A stretch of DNA of 64,000 nt from DATFQI01 sp963816955 (GCA_963816955.1 CAWFME010000005.1:1116001-1180000); one strand, 5' to 3'; counted from the stretch's first letter, positions 16,667-26,442 are shown. A program made the numbers and translations. The notes: a model not told the origin generated them from the sequence alone.

Positions 16667-17104
16667 TTGTCGCGCTGTCGTACGCTCGCGATCGCTCTGG
16701 CCGTGGCCGGGGCCGTCGTACCAATATTCTCCGCCCCTGAGGCGGAGGCCGCCAAGCTCACCCTCGGCGACCGCAATCTCCGCCAGGGAATGGCCGGACG
16801 CGACGTCCGCGTCCTGCAGGACTTCCTGACGCGCGTCGGCATAGAGACCGACGTCGACGGCAATTACGGGCCGCTCACCGCGCGCCGCGTGAAGTCGTGG
16901 GAGCGCCGCTCCGAGCGCAGGGTCAACGGCCGCATGTCGCGCGCCGACGGCCGCAAGCTGCGCCGGCAGGTCAACGCCGGGGTGACCGTCTACACCAAGC
17001 CGCAGCCCGAGCCGGCCCAGCCCGCCACCGGCGAGACGGCGGTGCTCAACTCCGACGGCACCGCGACCGCGCCCGACTCGGCGCCGCAGGTCGTAAGGAC
17101 GTGA
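16667..17104 (+). CDS. Peptidoglycan-binding secreted protein, N-terminal part of a split wall hydrolase
   Basis: 145 residues from a TTG start at 16667, placed just after AAAGGA. A signal peptide (about 1-28, ending SAPEAEAA) is followed by a peptidoglycan-binding domain 1 repeat: LRQGMAGRDVRVLQDFL, DVDGNYGPLTARRVKSWE and GRMSRADGRKL. A Pro-rich linker then ends at TGA 17102-17104. The expected NlpC/P60-like catalytic domain continues in the -1 frame. Adding one base near 17094 would join QVV to KDVIEAGNRI, exactly the junction expected in full-length relatives, so this is most likely one gene interrupted by a single-base deletion (real or sequencing). Confidence 0.7.
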   Translation: MSRCRTLAIALAVAGAVVPIFSAPEAEAAKLTLGDRNLRQGMAGRDVRVLQDFLTRVGIETDVDGNYGPLTARRVKSWERRSERRVNGRMSRADGRKLRRQVNAGVTVYTKPQPEPAQPATGETAVLNSDGTATAPDSAPQVVRT

Positions 17105-17445
17105 TCGAGGCCGGCAACCGGATCATCGACAAGCCGTACAAGTACGGCGGCGGCCACGGGCGCTGGGAGGACTCGGGCTACGACTGCTCGGGCTCGATGT
17201 CCTACGCGCTGCACGGCGGCGGCCTGCTCAAGCGGGCGCTGACCTCGTCGGACTTCTCGCGCTGGGCACAGCCCGGCAAGGGCCGGTGGATCACCACCTA
17301 CGGCAGCGGCGGCCACTCCTACATGGTCGTGGCCGGCCTGCGCTTCGACACGGGCTACAACGACAGCGACTCCGACGGCCCGGACTGGTCGACGAAGATG
17401 CGCCCGGCTCGCGGGTACACCGCCCGCCACCCGGCGGGCCTCTAG
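17101..17445 (+). CDS. NlpC/P60-like catalytic domain, C-terminal part of the split wall hydrolase
   Basis: If translated separately it would start at GTG 17101 within GTGA, overlapping the stop of the upstream part, and give 114 residues. It has the cysteine-peptidase motif GYDCSGSMSYAL and the histidine motif GSGGHSYMVVAGLRFD, and ends with ARHPAGL, as in actinobacterial wall hydrolases that cut peptide stems of peptidoglycan. Alone it lacks a signal peptide, so a separate product would be stranded in the cytoplasm; the single frameshift explanation is therefore preferred. An open reading upstream of 17101 in this frame runs back to 16897 but is antisense to nothing conserved. Confidence 0.65.
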   Translation: MIEAGNRIIDKPYKYGGGHGRWEDSGYDCSGSMSYALHGGGLLKRALTSSDFSRWAQPGKGRWITTYGSGGHSYMVVAGLRFDTGYNDSDSDGPDWSTKMRPARGYTARHPAGL

Positions 17446-17453
17446 GGGGAGCG

Positions 17454-17488
17454 CCACGCGCCCGCCGCGAGAGGCGGCGGGCGCGTGG
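17454..17488. terminator. Bidirectional hairpin between convergent genes
   Basis: A perfect 15-bp GC-rich stem (17454-17468 with 17474-17488) and a 5-nt loop lie between the wall hydrolase (+) and the FAD oxidase (-) stops. No T-tract follows on either side, so termination may rely on the hairpin itself or on Rho. Confidence 0.65.
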
Positions 17489-17494
17489 AGGAGC

Positions 17495-18865
17495 CTACGC
17501 GGCGGGTTGGATGTTCTGGTTGACCCGGAAGAGGTTCCCGGGGTCGTAGGTCGCCTTGACCTCGGTGAGCCGGTCGTAGTGGTCGCGGTAGCTCGCGCGC
17601 ACCCGCTCCTGGCCCTCGTCCATCATCATGTTCACGTAGGCGCCGCCCATCGAGTACGGGTGCAGGGCCTCGTGGTAGGCGACGGTCCAGTCGCGGATCA
17701 GCCCGGCGTTCGCCGGGTCCGGGTCGACGCCGACGAACACGGAGCCGTACTTCGCGTCGCGGTAGGCCCACGCCGTGTCGTCCTTGCCGACCCGCGCGGC
17801 CGCGCCGTTGATCGGGTACATGTGCATGCTCGACTGCATCGTGGGCAGCCTCGCGGCGTGCTCGCAGTGCAGGGCGATCGCCTCGTCGGTGAGCTCCTTC
17901 ACGAAGTCCGCGCGCCAGTACCACTGGTGCCCGGGCGGGTAGAGGCCGTCGAACGCCGAGTTCCAGGCCGGGAACGGCATCCGCTGCACGCCGTGCAGCT
18001 CCGGCTTGGCGGCGGCCAGCAGGTCGTCGAAGACGTCGGTCGCGTCGGGGTCGGTGACGCACCAGGCGATGCCGCACATCTTGCGCCCGTGCAGCTCGGC
18101 CGGGAACGACGGGTCCGGCGGCACCTCGAGGAACAGGAAGAAGCCGCCGACGATGTCGGGCGCCGTCTCTATGTAGGTGTCGAATGCGCGCATGACCTGC
18201 GGGGCGGCCTCCAGCGGCCACAGCGTCGGCCCGGCGAGCACCTCGCCCACCTCCTGCAGCGCGAACGAGAAGGACACGACGGCGCCGAAGTTGCCGCCGC
18301 CGCCGCGCAGCGCCCAGAAGAGGTCGGGCAGCTCCGACTCGCTGGTGCGCACGAGCTGGCCGTCGGCGAGCACGACGTCGGCCGCGATCAGGTTGTCGAT
18401 CGTGAGCCCGCCGCCGCGGGTCAGGTGGCCGAGCCCGCCGCCGAGCGTGATGCCGCCGACGCCGGTGGTGGAGATGATCCCGCTCGGCAGCGCGAGGCCG
18501 AACGGCGCGCACGCGTGGTCGACGTCGCCCAGCAGCGACCCGCCCAGCACCCGTGCGACCTTCGACGCCGGGTCGACGATCACCCCGCGCATCGCGGAGA
18601 GGTCGATCACGAGCCCGTCGTCGACGCTGCCCAGGCCCGCCCCGTTGTGGCCGCCGCCGCGGACCGCGAGCGGCATCCCCTCGCTTCGTGCGTGCCCGAC
18701 GGCGGCGATCACGTCGGCCGCGTCGGTGCAGCGCGCGATCAGCGCCGGGTGGCGGTCGATCATCGCGTTGTAGAGCTTGCGGCGCTCGTCGTACTCCGGG
18801 TCGCCTGGCGCGGTCAGCGTGCCGCGCATGGCGGTCTCGAGCGCAGCTGGGGCAATGCTGGACAT
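17495..18865 (-). CDS. FAD-binding oxidoreductase with berberine-bridge (BBE) domain
   Basis: A 456-residue oxidase. The PCMH FAD domain shows PLAVRGGGHNGAGLG, where H73 is the usual covalent flavin site, and GVGGITLGGGLGHLTRGGGL. The second covalent cysteine found in bicovalent BBE enzymes (normally just before the GVGG motif) is absent: the sequence there is LPSGIISTTG. The C-terminal BBE domain ends YDPGNLFRVNQNI. It would oxidise an alcohol, sugar or phenolic compound with O2. No signal peptide is evident. It stands alone in the minus strand, upstream of a short membrane protein gene. Confidence 0.88.
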   Translation of the reverse strand: MSSIAPAALETAMRGTLTAPGDPEYDERRKLYNAMIDRHPALIARCTDAADVIAAVGHARSEGMPLAVRGGGHNGAGLGSVDDGLVIDLSAMRGVIVDPASKVARVLGGSLLGDVDHACAPFGLALPSGIISTTGVGGITLGGGLGHLTRGGGLTIDNLIAADVVLADGQLVRTSESELPDLFWALRGGGGNFGAVVSFSFALQEVGEVLAGPTLWPLEAAPQVMRAFDTYIETAPDIVGGFFLFLEVPPDPSFPAELHGRKMCGIAWCVTDPDATDVFDDLLAAAKPELHGVQRMPFPAWNSAFDGLYPPGHQWYWRADFVKELTDEAIALHCEHAARLPTMQSSMHMYPINGAAARVGKDDTAWAYRDAKYGSVFVGVDPDPANAGLIRDWTVAYHEALHPYSMGGAYVNMMMDEGQERVRASYRDHYDRLTEVKATYDPGNLFRVNQNIQPAA

Positions 18866-18971
18866 CTGCGGGACCTCCTGGGGGGTGGCTCGCTCCTACC
18901 CTCCTCCGCCGCGGGGGCCCAGGTCAAAGCGCCCTGCCCGAAGGGGCAGGCGCCGTCTCGTGAGAAGGCGG

Positions 18972-19190
18972 CTAGTACGCCGGAGGCTCGCGGTCGCGCA
19001 CGACCGTGCGATCCGTGGTCGCACGGCGCGCCGACGAGAGGAAGAAGAGCGAGATCAGCAGGCCGATCACGCCGACGACCATGAGGATGATCCCGACGGT
19101 GTCGATCTTGATCCCGGAGATGTCGCCTTCGATCGCGAAGTAGAGGATCGCGCCGACGGCGATCAGGAAGAGGGATGTGCCGATGCCCAT
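18972..19190 (-). CDS. Small two-TM membrane protein (DUF6458-like)
   Basis: About 72 residues starting MGIGTSLFLIAVGAILYFAI. Two hydrophobic helices (roughly 3-20 and 29-50) surround a short loop with SGIKIDTVG, then a basic tail with RDREPPAY. This pattern resembles the actinobacterial DUF6458 family, of unknown function. Start choice is uncertain: ATG 19190 matches family starts, ATG 19199 has a better ribosome site (GGCGGGGACG), and the frame is open to 19223. It is divergent from the acyl-CoA dehydrogenase gene. Confidence 0.7.
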   Translation of the reverse strand: MGIGTSLFLIAVGAILYFAIEGDISGIKIDTVGIILMVVGVIGLLISLFFLSSARRATTDRTVVRDREPPAY

Positions 19191-19231
19191 AGGACGCATC
19201 GTCCCCGCCGGGTCACGAAACAAACCCCCTC

Positions 19232-19237
19232 TAGGCT
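19232..19237 (+). promoter_or_regulatory. -10 element TAGGCT of leaderless type
   Basis: TAGGCT is 6 nt before the ATG at 19244; no Shine-Dalgarno is present. Confidence 0.4.
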
Positions 19238-19243
19238 GCGTGC

Positions 19244-20407
19244 ATGGCCACGACCACTCCGCCCTCCGATACCTACGCCCTCACCGACGACCAGGTCGAG
19301 TTCCGCGACGCGATCCGCAAGATGGTCGTCGAGCGCGTCGCCCCGCGGGCCGCCGAGATCGACGCGAAAGCGGAGTACCCGTGGGACCTGCGCAAGCTGT
19401 TCGCCGAGCACGACCTGTTCGGGCTCCCTTTCGGCGAGGAGCACGGCGGCACCGGGACCGGGACGCTGATGCTCAACGTGGCGATCGAGGAGGTCGCGCG
19501 CGCCTGTGCCTCCAGCGCGCTGATGCTGATGGTGCAGGAGCTCGGCACGCTGCCGATCAGCCTGTTCGGCTCGGACGAGCTCAAGCAGCGCTTCCTGCCC
19601 CGCTGCGCCTCGGGCGAATGGACGCCCGCGTTCGCGCTCTCGGAGCCCGAGGCCGGCTCTGACCCCGGCGGGATGATCACCCGCGCGGTGCGCGACGGCG
19701 AGGAGTGGGTGGTCACCGGCACCAAGAACTGGATCACCAACCTCGGCGTGGCCGACTTCTACGTCGTGTTCGCCAAGACCGACCCGAAGGCCGAGCGCTC
19801 GCACGGCATCAGCGCGTTCGTCGTGGAGGCCGACCGGCCCGGGTTCAGCGTCGGCAAGCTCGAGCACAAGCTGGGCATCAAGGGCTCGCCGACCGGCCAG
19901 CCGATCTTCGACGACGTGCGGATCCCCGCCGGGAACCTGATCGGCGAGGAGGGCAAGGGCATGCACGTCGCGCTCGGCACGCTCGACCACTCGCGCCTCG
20001 GCGTGGCCGCGCAGGCGGTCGGGATCGCGCAGGGCGCGACCGACCATGCCGCCGCCTACGCGCGCGAGCGCCGCCAGTTCGGCCGAGCGATCGCCGAGTT
20101 CCAGGGCATCCAGTTCAAGCTCGCCGACATGGAGACGCGCACGGCGGCCGCGCGCGAGCTGCTCTACCGAGCGTGCGCGAAGATCGACCGCCACGAGCCC
20201 GACCGCGGCAAGTACTCCGCGATGGCCAAGCTGTTCGCCTCCGACACGGCGATGGCGGTCACCGTGGAGGCCGTCCAGGTGCTCGGCGGCTACGGCTACG
20301 TGACCGAGTACCCCGTCGAGCGCTACATGCGCGACGCGAAGATCACGCAGATCTACGAGGGCACGAACGAGATCCAGCGGCTCGTGATCGCCCGCTCGCT
20401 CCGCTAG
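19244..20407 (+). CDS. Acyl-CoA dehydrogenase
   Basis: A 387-residue flavoprotein of the short/medium-chain acyl-CoA dehydrogenase family that introduces the alpha-beta double bond in beta-oxidation or branched amino acid catabolism and passes electrons to ETF. Signature 1 reads AFALSEPEAGSDPGG, the FAD/adenine region ERRQFGRAIAEFQGIQF, signature 2 QVLGGYGYVTEYPVERYMRD, and the catalytic base is E372 in IYEGTNEIQR. Chain-length preference cannot be told. Nine bases separate it from the next gene, which has its own TAGCGT (20405-20410). Confidence 0.95.
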   Translation: MATTTPPSDTYALTDDQVEFRDAIRKMVVERVAPRAAEIDAKAEYPWDLRKLFAEHDLFGLPFGEEHGGTGTGTLMLNVAIEEVARACASSALMLMVQELGTLPISLFGSDELKQRFLPRCASGEWTPAFALSEPEAGSDPGGMITRAVRDGEEWVVTGTKNWITNLGVADFYVVFAKTDPKAERSHGISAFVVEADRPGFSVGKLEHKLGIKGSPTGQPIFDDVRIPAGNLIGEEGKGMHVALGTLDHSRLGVAAQAVGIAQGATDHAAAYARERRQFGRAIAEFQGIQFKLADMETRTAAARELLYRACAKIDRHEPDRGKYSAMAKLFASDTAMAVTVEAVQVLGGYGYVTEYPVERYMRDAKITQIYEGTNEIQRLVIARSLR

Positions 20408-20416
20408 CGTCTGAGC

Positions 20417-21052
20417 ATGCTCTCCGGTTGGTCGATCGCCCGCAGGATCGCGGTCTCGGCGGTCGTCGCGCTATCGGTCGGCGTGCTCCTCGCGACGGTC
20501 GCCGGCGGGCTGTCGCCGAGCTACCCGGTCAAGGTGATGCAGTTGATCGCGACGGTGCTCGCCGCGATCGTCGTCATCGGCATCGTGATGAGCTTCGTCA
20601 CCAGCCGGCTGGCCGACTACACGGACCCCGCCGACGACGAGGAGTTCGAGCGGCTCGTGCAGCAGTCGGAGCGGCTCGCGCGCGACAACGTCGCAGCGGA
20701 GCCCGACGAGGGCGAGTTCATGGCGCTGGACCCGCGCACCCCGGCCGACTTCGAGGAGCTTGTGCGCCAGGCGCTCGACGACCTGCCGGACCTGCTGCTG
20801 CGCGCGCTCGACCACGTGGCCGTGGTGATCTCCGACAAGGGCCGCCGCAACCGCGCATACGGGCTCTATCAAGGCGACACGGCCGCGCGCGACAACTACC
20901 CCGACCGCATCATCATCTTCCGCGACACGCTGCTGCGCGACTTCGGCCACGACCCCGACGAGCTGCGCGCGCAGGTCACGCGCACGGTGCGCCACGAGCT
21001 CGCGCACCACCTCGGCGCCGACGAGCTCGGAGTACGGGGGCTGGGACTTTGA
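20417..21052 (+). CDS. Membrane-anchored zincin (metallopeptidase-family) protein
   Basis: A 211-residue protein with two N-terminal membrane helices (about 9-30 and 39-60), an acidic linker, and a C-terminal domain similar to the Zincin_1 family. The metal site is TVRHELAHHLGADE, giving HExxH, preceded by DRIIIFRDTLLRDFG. Family members are usually soluble and short; fusion to two TMs is less common. The role is unknown, possibly proteolysis near the membrane. Its TGA overlaps the ATG of the DAHP synthase gene (TGATG), suggesting coupling. Confidence 0.75.
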   Translation: MLSGWSIARRIAVSAVVALSVGVLLATVAGGLSPSYPVKVMQLIATVLAAIVVIGIVMSFVTSRLADYTDPADDEEFERLVQQSERLARDNVAAEPDEGEFMALDPRTPADFEELVRQALDDLPDLLLRALDHVAVVISDKGRRNRAYGLYQGDTAARDNYPDRIIIFRDTLLRDFGHDPDELRAQVTRTVRHELAHHLGADELGVRGLGL

Positions 21053-22071
21053 TGATCGTGATGACACCCGAGGCCGGCGAGGCCGAGATCGAGGCGGTCA
21101 AGGCCAAGCTGAAGACGACGGGCGTGCACGTGCTCGTGCTGCCGGGCGAGCTGACCACCGCGATCGGGGCGATCGGGGACCCCGAGGGCGTGCGCGAGCT
21201 CGGGCTCGAGGGCATGGCCGGCGTCGACCGCGTGGTGCCGATCTCGCGCCCCTACAAGCTCGCCTCCTCCGAGCTGGCCCACCACGAGCCGACGGCCTTC
21301 TCCGTCGACGGCCGCCGCGTCGGCGGCAACCAGACGTTCTGCCTGATCGCGGGCCCGTGCACGGTGGAGACGCGCGAGCAGACGCTCGCCGTCGCTCGGA
21401 CGGTCCGCGACGCCGGCGCCTCGATGCTGCGCGGCGGGGCGTTCAAGCCGCGCACGTCGCCGTTCGCCTTCAAGGGCCTCGGCCGCGAGGGGCTCGAGAT
21501 CCTCGCCGAGGCGCGCGCGGAGACCGGCCTGCCGGTCGTCACCGAGTTCCTCGACACCCAGCACGCCGAGGCGATCGCGCAGTTCGCCGACGTCGTCCAG
21601 ATCGGCGCCCGCAACATGCAGAACTACGCGCTGCTGGAGGTGGCGGGCAAGCTCGGCAAGCCCGTCCTGCTCAAGCGCGGGCTGTCGTCCTCGCTCGACG
21701 AGCTGCTGATGGCCGCCGACTACATCCTCAAGGAGGGCAACGAGCGCGTGATGCTGTGCGAGCGCGGCATCCGCACGTTCGAGACGGCGACGCGCTTCAC
21801 GCTGGACCTCAGCGCCGTGCCGTGGCTGAAGCTGCACTCGCACCTGCCGGTGATCGTCGATCCCAGCCACGCCTCCGGCGACCGCCGGCTGGTGGAGCCG
21901 CTCGCGCGCGCGGCGGCGGCCGTCGGCGCCGACGGGATCATCGTCGAGGTCCACGAGGACCCCGACGAGGCGCTCTGCGACGGCCCCCAGGCGCTCTATG
22001 CGCGCGACTTCGCGGAGTTCGCCCAGCACGTGGCGGCGCATGCGTCGCTCGTGGGCCGCGAGTTCGCCTAA
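21052..22071 (+). CDS. aroF: 3-deoxy-7-phosphoheptulonate (DAHP) synthase, type I-beta
   Basis: A 339-residue enzyme that condenses phosphoenolpyruvate with erythrose 4-phosphate, the first step of the shikimate pathway. An N-terminal ferredoxin-like regulatory domain (residues 1-70, opening MIVMTPEAG) precedes the barrel: LIAGPCTVET, LRGGAFKPRTSPFAF, VVQIGARNMQNYALL, GKPVLLKRG, and the metal/PEP site near HLPVIVDPSHASGDR. This arrangement matches the Thermotoga/Bacillus-like subclass with an N-terminal regulatory domain. ATG 21052 overlaps the preceding stop; a longer open frame upstream is a shadow of the two preceding genes. Confidence 0.93.
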   Translation: MIVMTPEAGEAEIEAVKAKLKTTGVHVLVLPGELTTAIGAIGDPEGVRELGLEGMAGVDRVVPISRPYKLASSELAHHEPTAFSVDGRRVGGNQTFCLIAGPCTVETREQTLAVARTVRDAGASMLRGGAFKPRTSPFAFKGLGREGLEILAEARAETGLPVVTEFLDTQHAEAIAQFADVVQIGARNMQNYALLEVAGKLGKPVLLKRGLSSSLDELLMAADYILKEGNERVMLCERGIRTFETATRFTLDLSAVPWLKLHSHLPVIVDPSHASGDRRLVEPLARAAAAVGADGIIVEVHEDPDEALCDGPQALYARDFAEFAQHVAAHASLVGREFA

Positions 22072-22100
22072 GGCGGTTCGAACCCGGCGGGTAAGGGGGT

Positions 22101-22133
22101 GCTGCCCGCACCGATGAGTTCCGTGCGGGCTGC
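22101..22133 (+). promoter_or_regulatory. Hairpin upstream of the ABC exporter genes
   Basis: GCCCGCAC (22104-22111) pairs with GTGCGGGC (22123-22130), plus two flanking pairs. The loop contains an ATG (22114) opening a 12-codon frame whose TGA (22150-22152) overlaps the exporter ATG (22149). It may be an aroF terminator, an operator or a leader-peptide device; there is no T-tract. Confidence 0.4.
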
Positions 22134-22148
22134 CAGTCTGAGGGTTCG

Positions 22149-23104
<956 letters not shown>

Positions 23105-23108
<4 letters not shown>

Positions 23109-23938
23109 GCGCCACGGAGACCGAGCGCTCCCCGGAGCTCGCGCAGGTCCACGCCGCGCTCGTCTCGGGCGAGCGGCCGCCGCGGCCGGGCCTGGTCGCG
23201 CAGTGCCTGACCTTCGGCTGGCGCGGGATGCTCAAGATCAAGCACGTGCCGGAGCAGCTGATCGACGTGACCCTCACGCCGGTGCTGTTCCTGCTCATGT
23301 TCACGTACCTGTTCGGCGGCGCCGTGGCCGGCTCCACCGACGGCTACCTGCAGTTCCTGCTGCCCGGCATGCTCGTGCAGTCGGTGCTGTTCGTCTCCGT
23401 GTACTCGGGCGTTGCCTTGAACACGGACAAGACCAAGGGCGTCGTCGACCGCTTCCGCTCGCTGCCGATCTGGCGCCCGGCCCCGCTGGTCGGCGCGGTC
23501 GTCGGGGACAGCGTCCGCTACGTCGTGGCGTCGGTGATCGTGGTGGTGCTCGGCTTGATCATGGGCTTCGAGGCCGAGGGCGGCGTCATCGGCGTGCTCG
23601 CCGCGATCGGGCTGATCGCGCTGTTCGCGTTCGGCCTGTCGTGGGCGTTCACGACGATCGGTCTGCTGATGCGCGCGCCCAACGCCGTCATGAACACCGG
23701 CTTCATGCTGCTGTTCCCGCTCGTGTTCCTCTCGAACATCTTCGTCGCGCCGGAGACGCTGCCGGGCTGGCTGGAGGCGTTCGTGGACGTCAACCCGATC
23801 AGCCACCTGACGACGTCCGCCCGCGGGCTCATGGGCGGCGACGCCGAGGCGGACTCGATCGCGATCTCGCTGCTGACGGCCGCGGGCCTCACGGCCGTGT
23901 TCGCGCCGCTGACGGTGCGGCTCTACCGCCGCATCTGA
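23105..23938 (+). CDS. ABC-2 type permease, DrrB type
   Basis: A 277-residue integral membrane protein with six predicted helices, partner of the ATPase immediately upstream (ATGA overlap). The cytoplasmic N-terminus leads to LIDVTLTPVLFLLMFTYLFG, and the later segment LVFLSNIFVAPETLPGWL followed by NPISHLTTSARGLM is the ABC2_membrane signature of DrrB/NodJ-like exporters. The substrate is unknown; no biosynthetic cluster is adjacent. The gene ends 3 bp before the convergent carboxypeptidase. Confidence 0.92.
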
Positions 23939-23941
23939 GCG

Positions 23942-25771
23942 CTACTCCCGCGTCACCCTCACGTCGTCGACGGCCGCCTCCACCAGCGAGGCGCCCGAGG
24001 CGTCGGCGGCCTCGACCTGGATTCGCACGGTCTGGCCGGCGAAGCCGCTCAGGTCCGCGGTCGCCGTGCTCCAGGCGGCGTCACGGTCGGTGGCGGACGC
24101 CGGCACGTTGAGCACCGTGGCCGTTGTCGCGCCGATCACGCGCACGCGCAGATAGTCGGCGCTGGACGCGTTGTTGCCGTGGGCGAGGTAGTAGGAGAGG
24201 CTCAGGCGGTATGTCGACCCACCCGTCAGCGCGATCGCCGGCGAGCGGACCGTCGTGGTGCCGCCGTCGACGTCATAGGCGCCCGCCGAACTCCCGGCCA
24301 AGGGTCCCGTGACGAGGTCGTTGACGCCGCTGACCGTGGTGCCGAGCTGCTTCGGGCCGCTCGAGCTGGTCGCCGCCGGGTCGCCACGCTCCCACCTACC
24401 GAGCGTGGCGGTGTCCGTGGCGCCGGCGTTGACCGTCCAGCCCCTGCTCGTCTCGAAGTCGTCGGCGAACAGGGTCACGGGGCCCGGGAGGCCGCAGTAC
24501 TCCGCCTGCTTGCCGATCTCGCGGTACATGCAGTCGGCGGTCTCGAGCAGCCGCAGCGCGGCCTCGCGGTTGCGCGAGGTCTCGCGGCTGATCACCTCGT
24601 CGGGCGGGTAGAAGCCCGGGCTCGAGCTTCGCGGGTAGAGCTCAAACGTGTAGGAGAAGATCCGGTGCTGGCCGTAGAGCCAGTCGTCGATCGTGCCGTC
24701 GGTGATGTAGAGGTCGGACCCCTGCTGCGGCGTGAAGCCGTTCGTCGCGGCCATCTCGCGCCCGAAGGAGGAGAAGACGGCGTGGTCGTCCGCGCGCATG
24801 TCGGCCGGGATGTCCGTATACGTGTAGCCGTAGGGCCAGAGGACCAGCTCGGAGTAGGTGTGGAAGTCGATGCTGGCCTTGATCTGCTGCACGCCGCCGA
24901 CGACGCGCGAGTTCACGAGGTCGCGCACCCTCTGTGACTCGGGCGCCGAGAACGCGGCCGCGCCGCGGTAGGTCTCGGAAGAGAAGGTGCCGCTCGAGCC
25001 GCCACAGCAGCCCCACCGGTACCCCCAGTTGCGGTTGAGGTCGGTACCGACGGAGGTCGAGCCCGAGTTCGGCTGGCGGTTCTTGCGCCAGGAGCGGTAG
25101 CTCCCCGTGGCGATGTCGTACTCCACGCCGTCCGGGTTGACCATCGGGACGATCCAGATCTCTCGCGAGTCGACGATCGAGCGGATGCGCGCGTCGCCGG
25201 CGTACTTCGACGTGAGCTCGTCGAGCAGGTAGAGCGCCATCTCGACTGTCAGGTGCTCGCGCGCGTGCTGGTTGGCGGTGAAGAGCACCTCGGGCTCGGC
25301 CTCGTCGGTCGCAACGTTGTCGGAGACCTTGAGCGCGTAGATCGGACGGCCCTCGTAGGAGGTGCCGAGGGAGATGCGCTGCACCAGGCCCGGGTAGGCG
25401 TTGGCGACGTTCGTGATCTGACTCACGGTCTCGGCGTAGTTGTGGAACGAGGCGTCCGCAGCCGGGAAGTCGCTCGTGCGCGCGCGCGGTCCGCGGGCGG
25501 GCGCCCGCCGTGGCGCGCGCAGCCGCCGAACGCCGTAGCCGAGCCGTCGCACGGCGCGTACCTCGCGCCGGGTCATGCCCGCCACCACGTGACCGTGGTC
25601 GACCTCGACGATCGCGGCGCCGCGTGTGGCGATGGACGTCCGGTCGAGCACGTCGCGCACCCCGTCGATCTCATAGAGCCGCGCGCGGTCGGCGGCGGCG
25701 GCCGGCGCCGCTGCGAAGAGCGCGAGCGCGGCTGCGATCAGGACGGCACGGCCACGGCGATGGGACGGCAT
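23942..25771 (-). CDS. Secreted zinc carboxypeptidase, M14 family
   Basis: A 609-residue exported exopeptidase. Signal peptide (about 1-27, ending AAPAAA) and a propeptide-like segment (28-110, with GMTRREVRAVRRLGYGVRRL) precede the M14 domain. Zinc ligands are H169 and E172 in NQHAREH and H304 in SIDFHTYSE; the catalytic glutamate is E377 in SYTFELYP. The last ~160 residues form a jelly-roll/P-domain-like beta module (ADDFETSRGWTVNAGATDTA onward). It trims C-terminal residues from extracellular peptides. A GGAGGAGAG ribosome site precedes the ATG. Confidence 0.94.
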   Translation of the reverse strand: MPSHRRGRAVLIAAALALFAAAPAAAADRARLYEIDGVRDVLDRTSIATRGAAIVEVDHGHVVAGMTRREVRAVRRLGYGVRRLRAPRRAPARGPRARTSDFPAADASFHNYAETVSQITNVANAYPGLVQRISLGTSYEGRPIYALKVSDNVATDEAEPEVLFTANQHAREHLTVEMALYLLDELTSKYAGDARIRSIVDSREIWIVPMVNPDGVEYDIATGSYRSWRKNRQPNSGSTSVGTDLNRNWGYRWGCCGGSSGTFSSETYRGAAAFSAPESQRVRDLVNSRVVGGVQQIKASIDFHTYSELVLWPYGYTYTDIPADMRADDHAVFSSFGREMAATNGFTPQQGSDLYITDGTIDDWLYGQHRIFSYTFELYPRSSSPGFYPPDEVISRETSRNREAALRLLETADCMYREIGKQAEYCGLPGPVTLFADDFETSRGWTVNAGATDTATLGRWERGDPAATSSSGPKQLGTTVSGVNDLVTGPLAGSSAGAYDVDGGTTTVRSPAIALTGGSTYRLSLSYYLAHGNNASSADYLRVRVIGATTATVLNVPASATDRDAAWSTATADLSGFAGQTVRIQVEAADASGASLVEAAVDDVRVTRE

Positions 25772-25838
25772 CGGCTCTCCTCCGTACGAACGGGCGGCGC
25801 GAGCCTACCCGCGCCGGAGCGCGCCGTCGACCCGCGGG

Positions 25839-26324
25839 TCAGCGCGGGCCGCTGCGGATGGCGGAGTTCGCCATCCGCAGCAGCTCCCGCTTGGCCACCT
25901 TCGCCTGGATCGAGTAGAGCGTGTGGCGCTCGCGCCACTCGATGCTCGGCGGCGAGCAGGAGGCGCCGCAGGAGAGCGGCCGGTAGTAGCCGGTGCGGCC
26001 GCGCGCAAGCCGGATCGCGCGGCGCCCGCTCGGCTTGCCGTCGCGGACGCCCTTGAACTCGGCGATGAAGCACGCGGTCGCCTGGTTGCAGTCCCGCACG
26101 GCGCCGAGGTCGAACCGCCAGGCGCCCGCGGTGGCGCGGCCCTCCGCGTAGAAGCGGCGGAAGCCCGCCTCCATCCTCTGCGGCAGCAGGATCGGCACGC
26201 TCGTCTGCGCGTGCGCGCGCTCGAGCTGCGTCGCGAAGCGCTTCGGCACGTCGATCGTGCGCGCGCCCGCGGCGGGCGCGGTGACGGCGAGCAGCACGAG
26301 GCTCAGCAAAAGCGGGCGGCGCAT
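25839..26324 (-). CDS. Secreted hypothetical protein with four cysteines
   Basis: 161 residues with a signal peptide (about 1-21, ending PAAGA). The mature part contains FATQLERAHAQTSVPILLP, an RFYAEGRATAGAWRFDLG strand region, a CNQATAC pair and a CGASC pair, so two disulfides are likely. I recognise no family. It lies downstream of nothing on its strand within 180 bp and has minus-strand TAGTCT (26333-26338) 8 nt before its ATG, consistent with its own leaderless transcript. Confidence 0.72.
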   Translation of the reverse strand: MRRPLLLSLVLLAVTAPAAGARTIDVPKRFATQLERAHAQTSVPILLPQRMEAGFRRFYAEGRATAGAWRFDLGAVRDCNQATACFIAEFKGVRDGKPSGRRAIRLARGRTGYYRPLSCGASCSPPSIEWRERHTLYSIQAKVAKRELLRMANSAIRSGPR

Positions 26325-26442
26325 GGGCGCGGAGACTATTCGGCTCCGGCGTTGCTTTGGCAGGCGCCGGGAGCGCTGGGGTGGGGCGTGGGCAACGGCA
26401 TTGGCTTGCAGGGGGAAGGGGGAGTGGTCCCGGATCGGCGGT

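Noticed and set aside
17086..17104. Programmed -1 ribosomal frameshift in the wall hydrolase
   Set aside because: No X-XXY-YYZ slippery heptamer at the junction; a one-base deletion or sequencing error is simpler, so not claimed as a recoding site.
18936..18957. CTGCCC-GAAG-GGGCAG hairpin upstream of the BBE oxidase as a strong terminator
   Set aside because: Only a 6-bp clean stem with no T-run in either direction; too weak to annotate.
19705..21051. N-terminal extension of the DAHP synthase frame over the two preceding genes
   Set aside because: The extension is R-rich shadow sequence; conservation starts at MIVMTPEAG (21052).
22076..22096. GGTTCGAACCC resembling a tRNA T-arm after aroF
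   Set aside because: The stem does not pair as a T-arm and no acceptor, D or anticodon arms lie upstream, which is aroF coding sequence.
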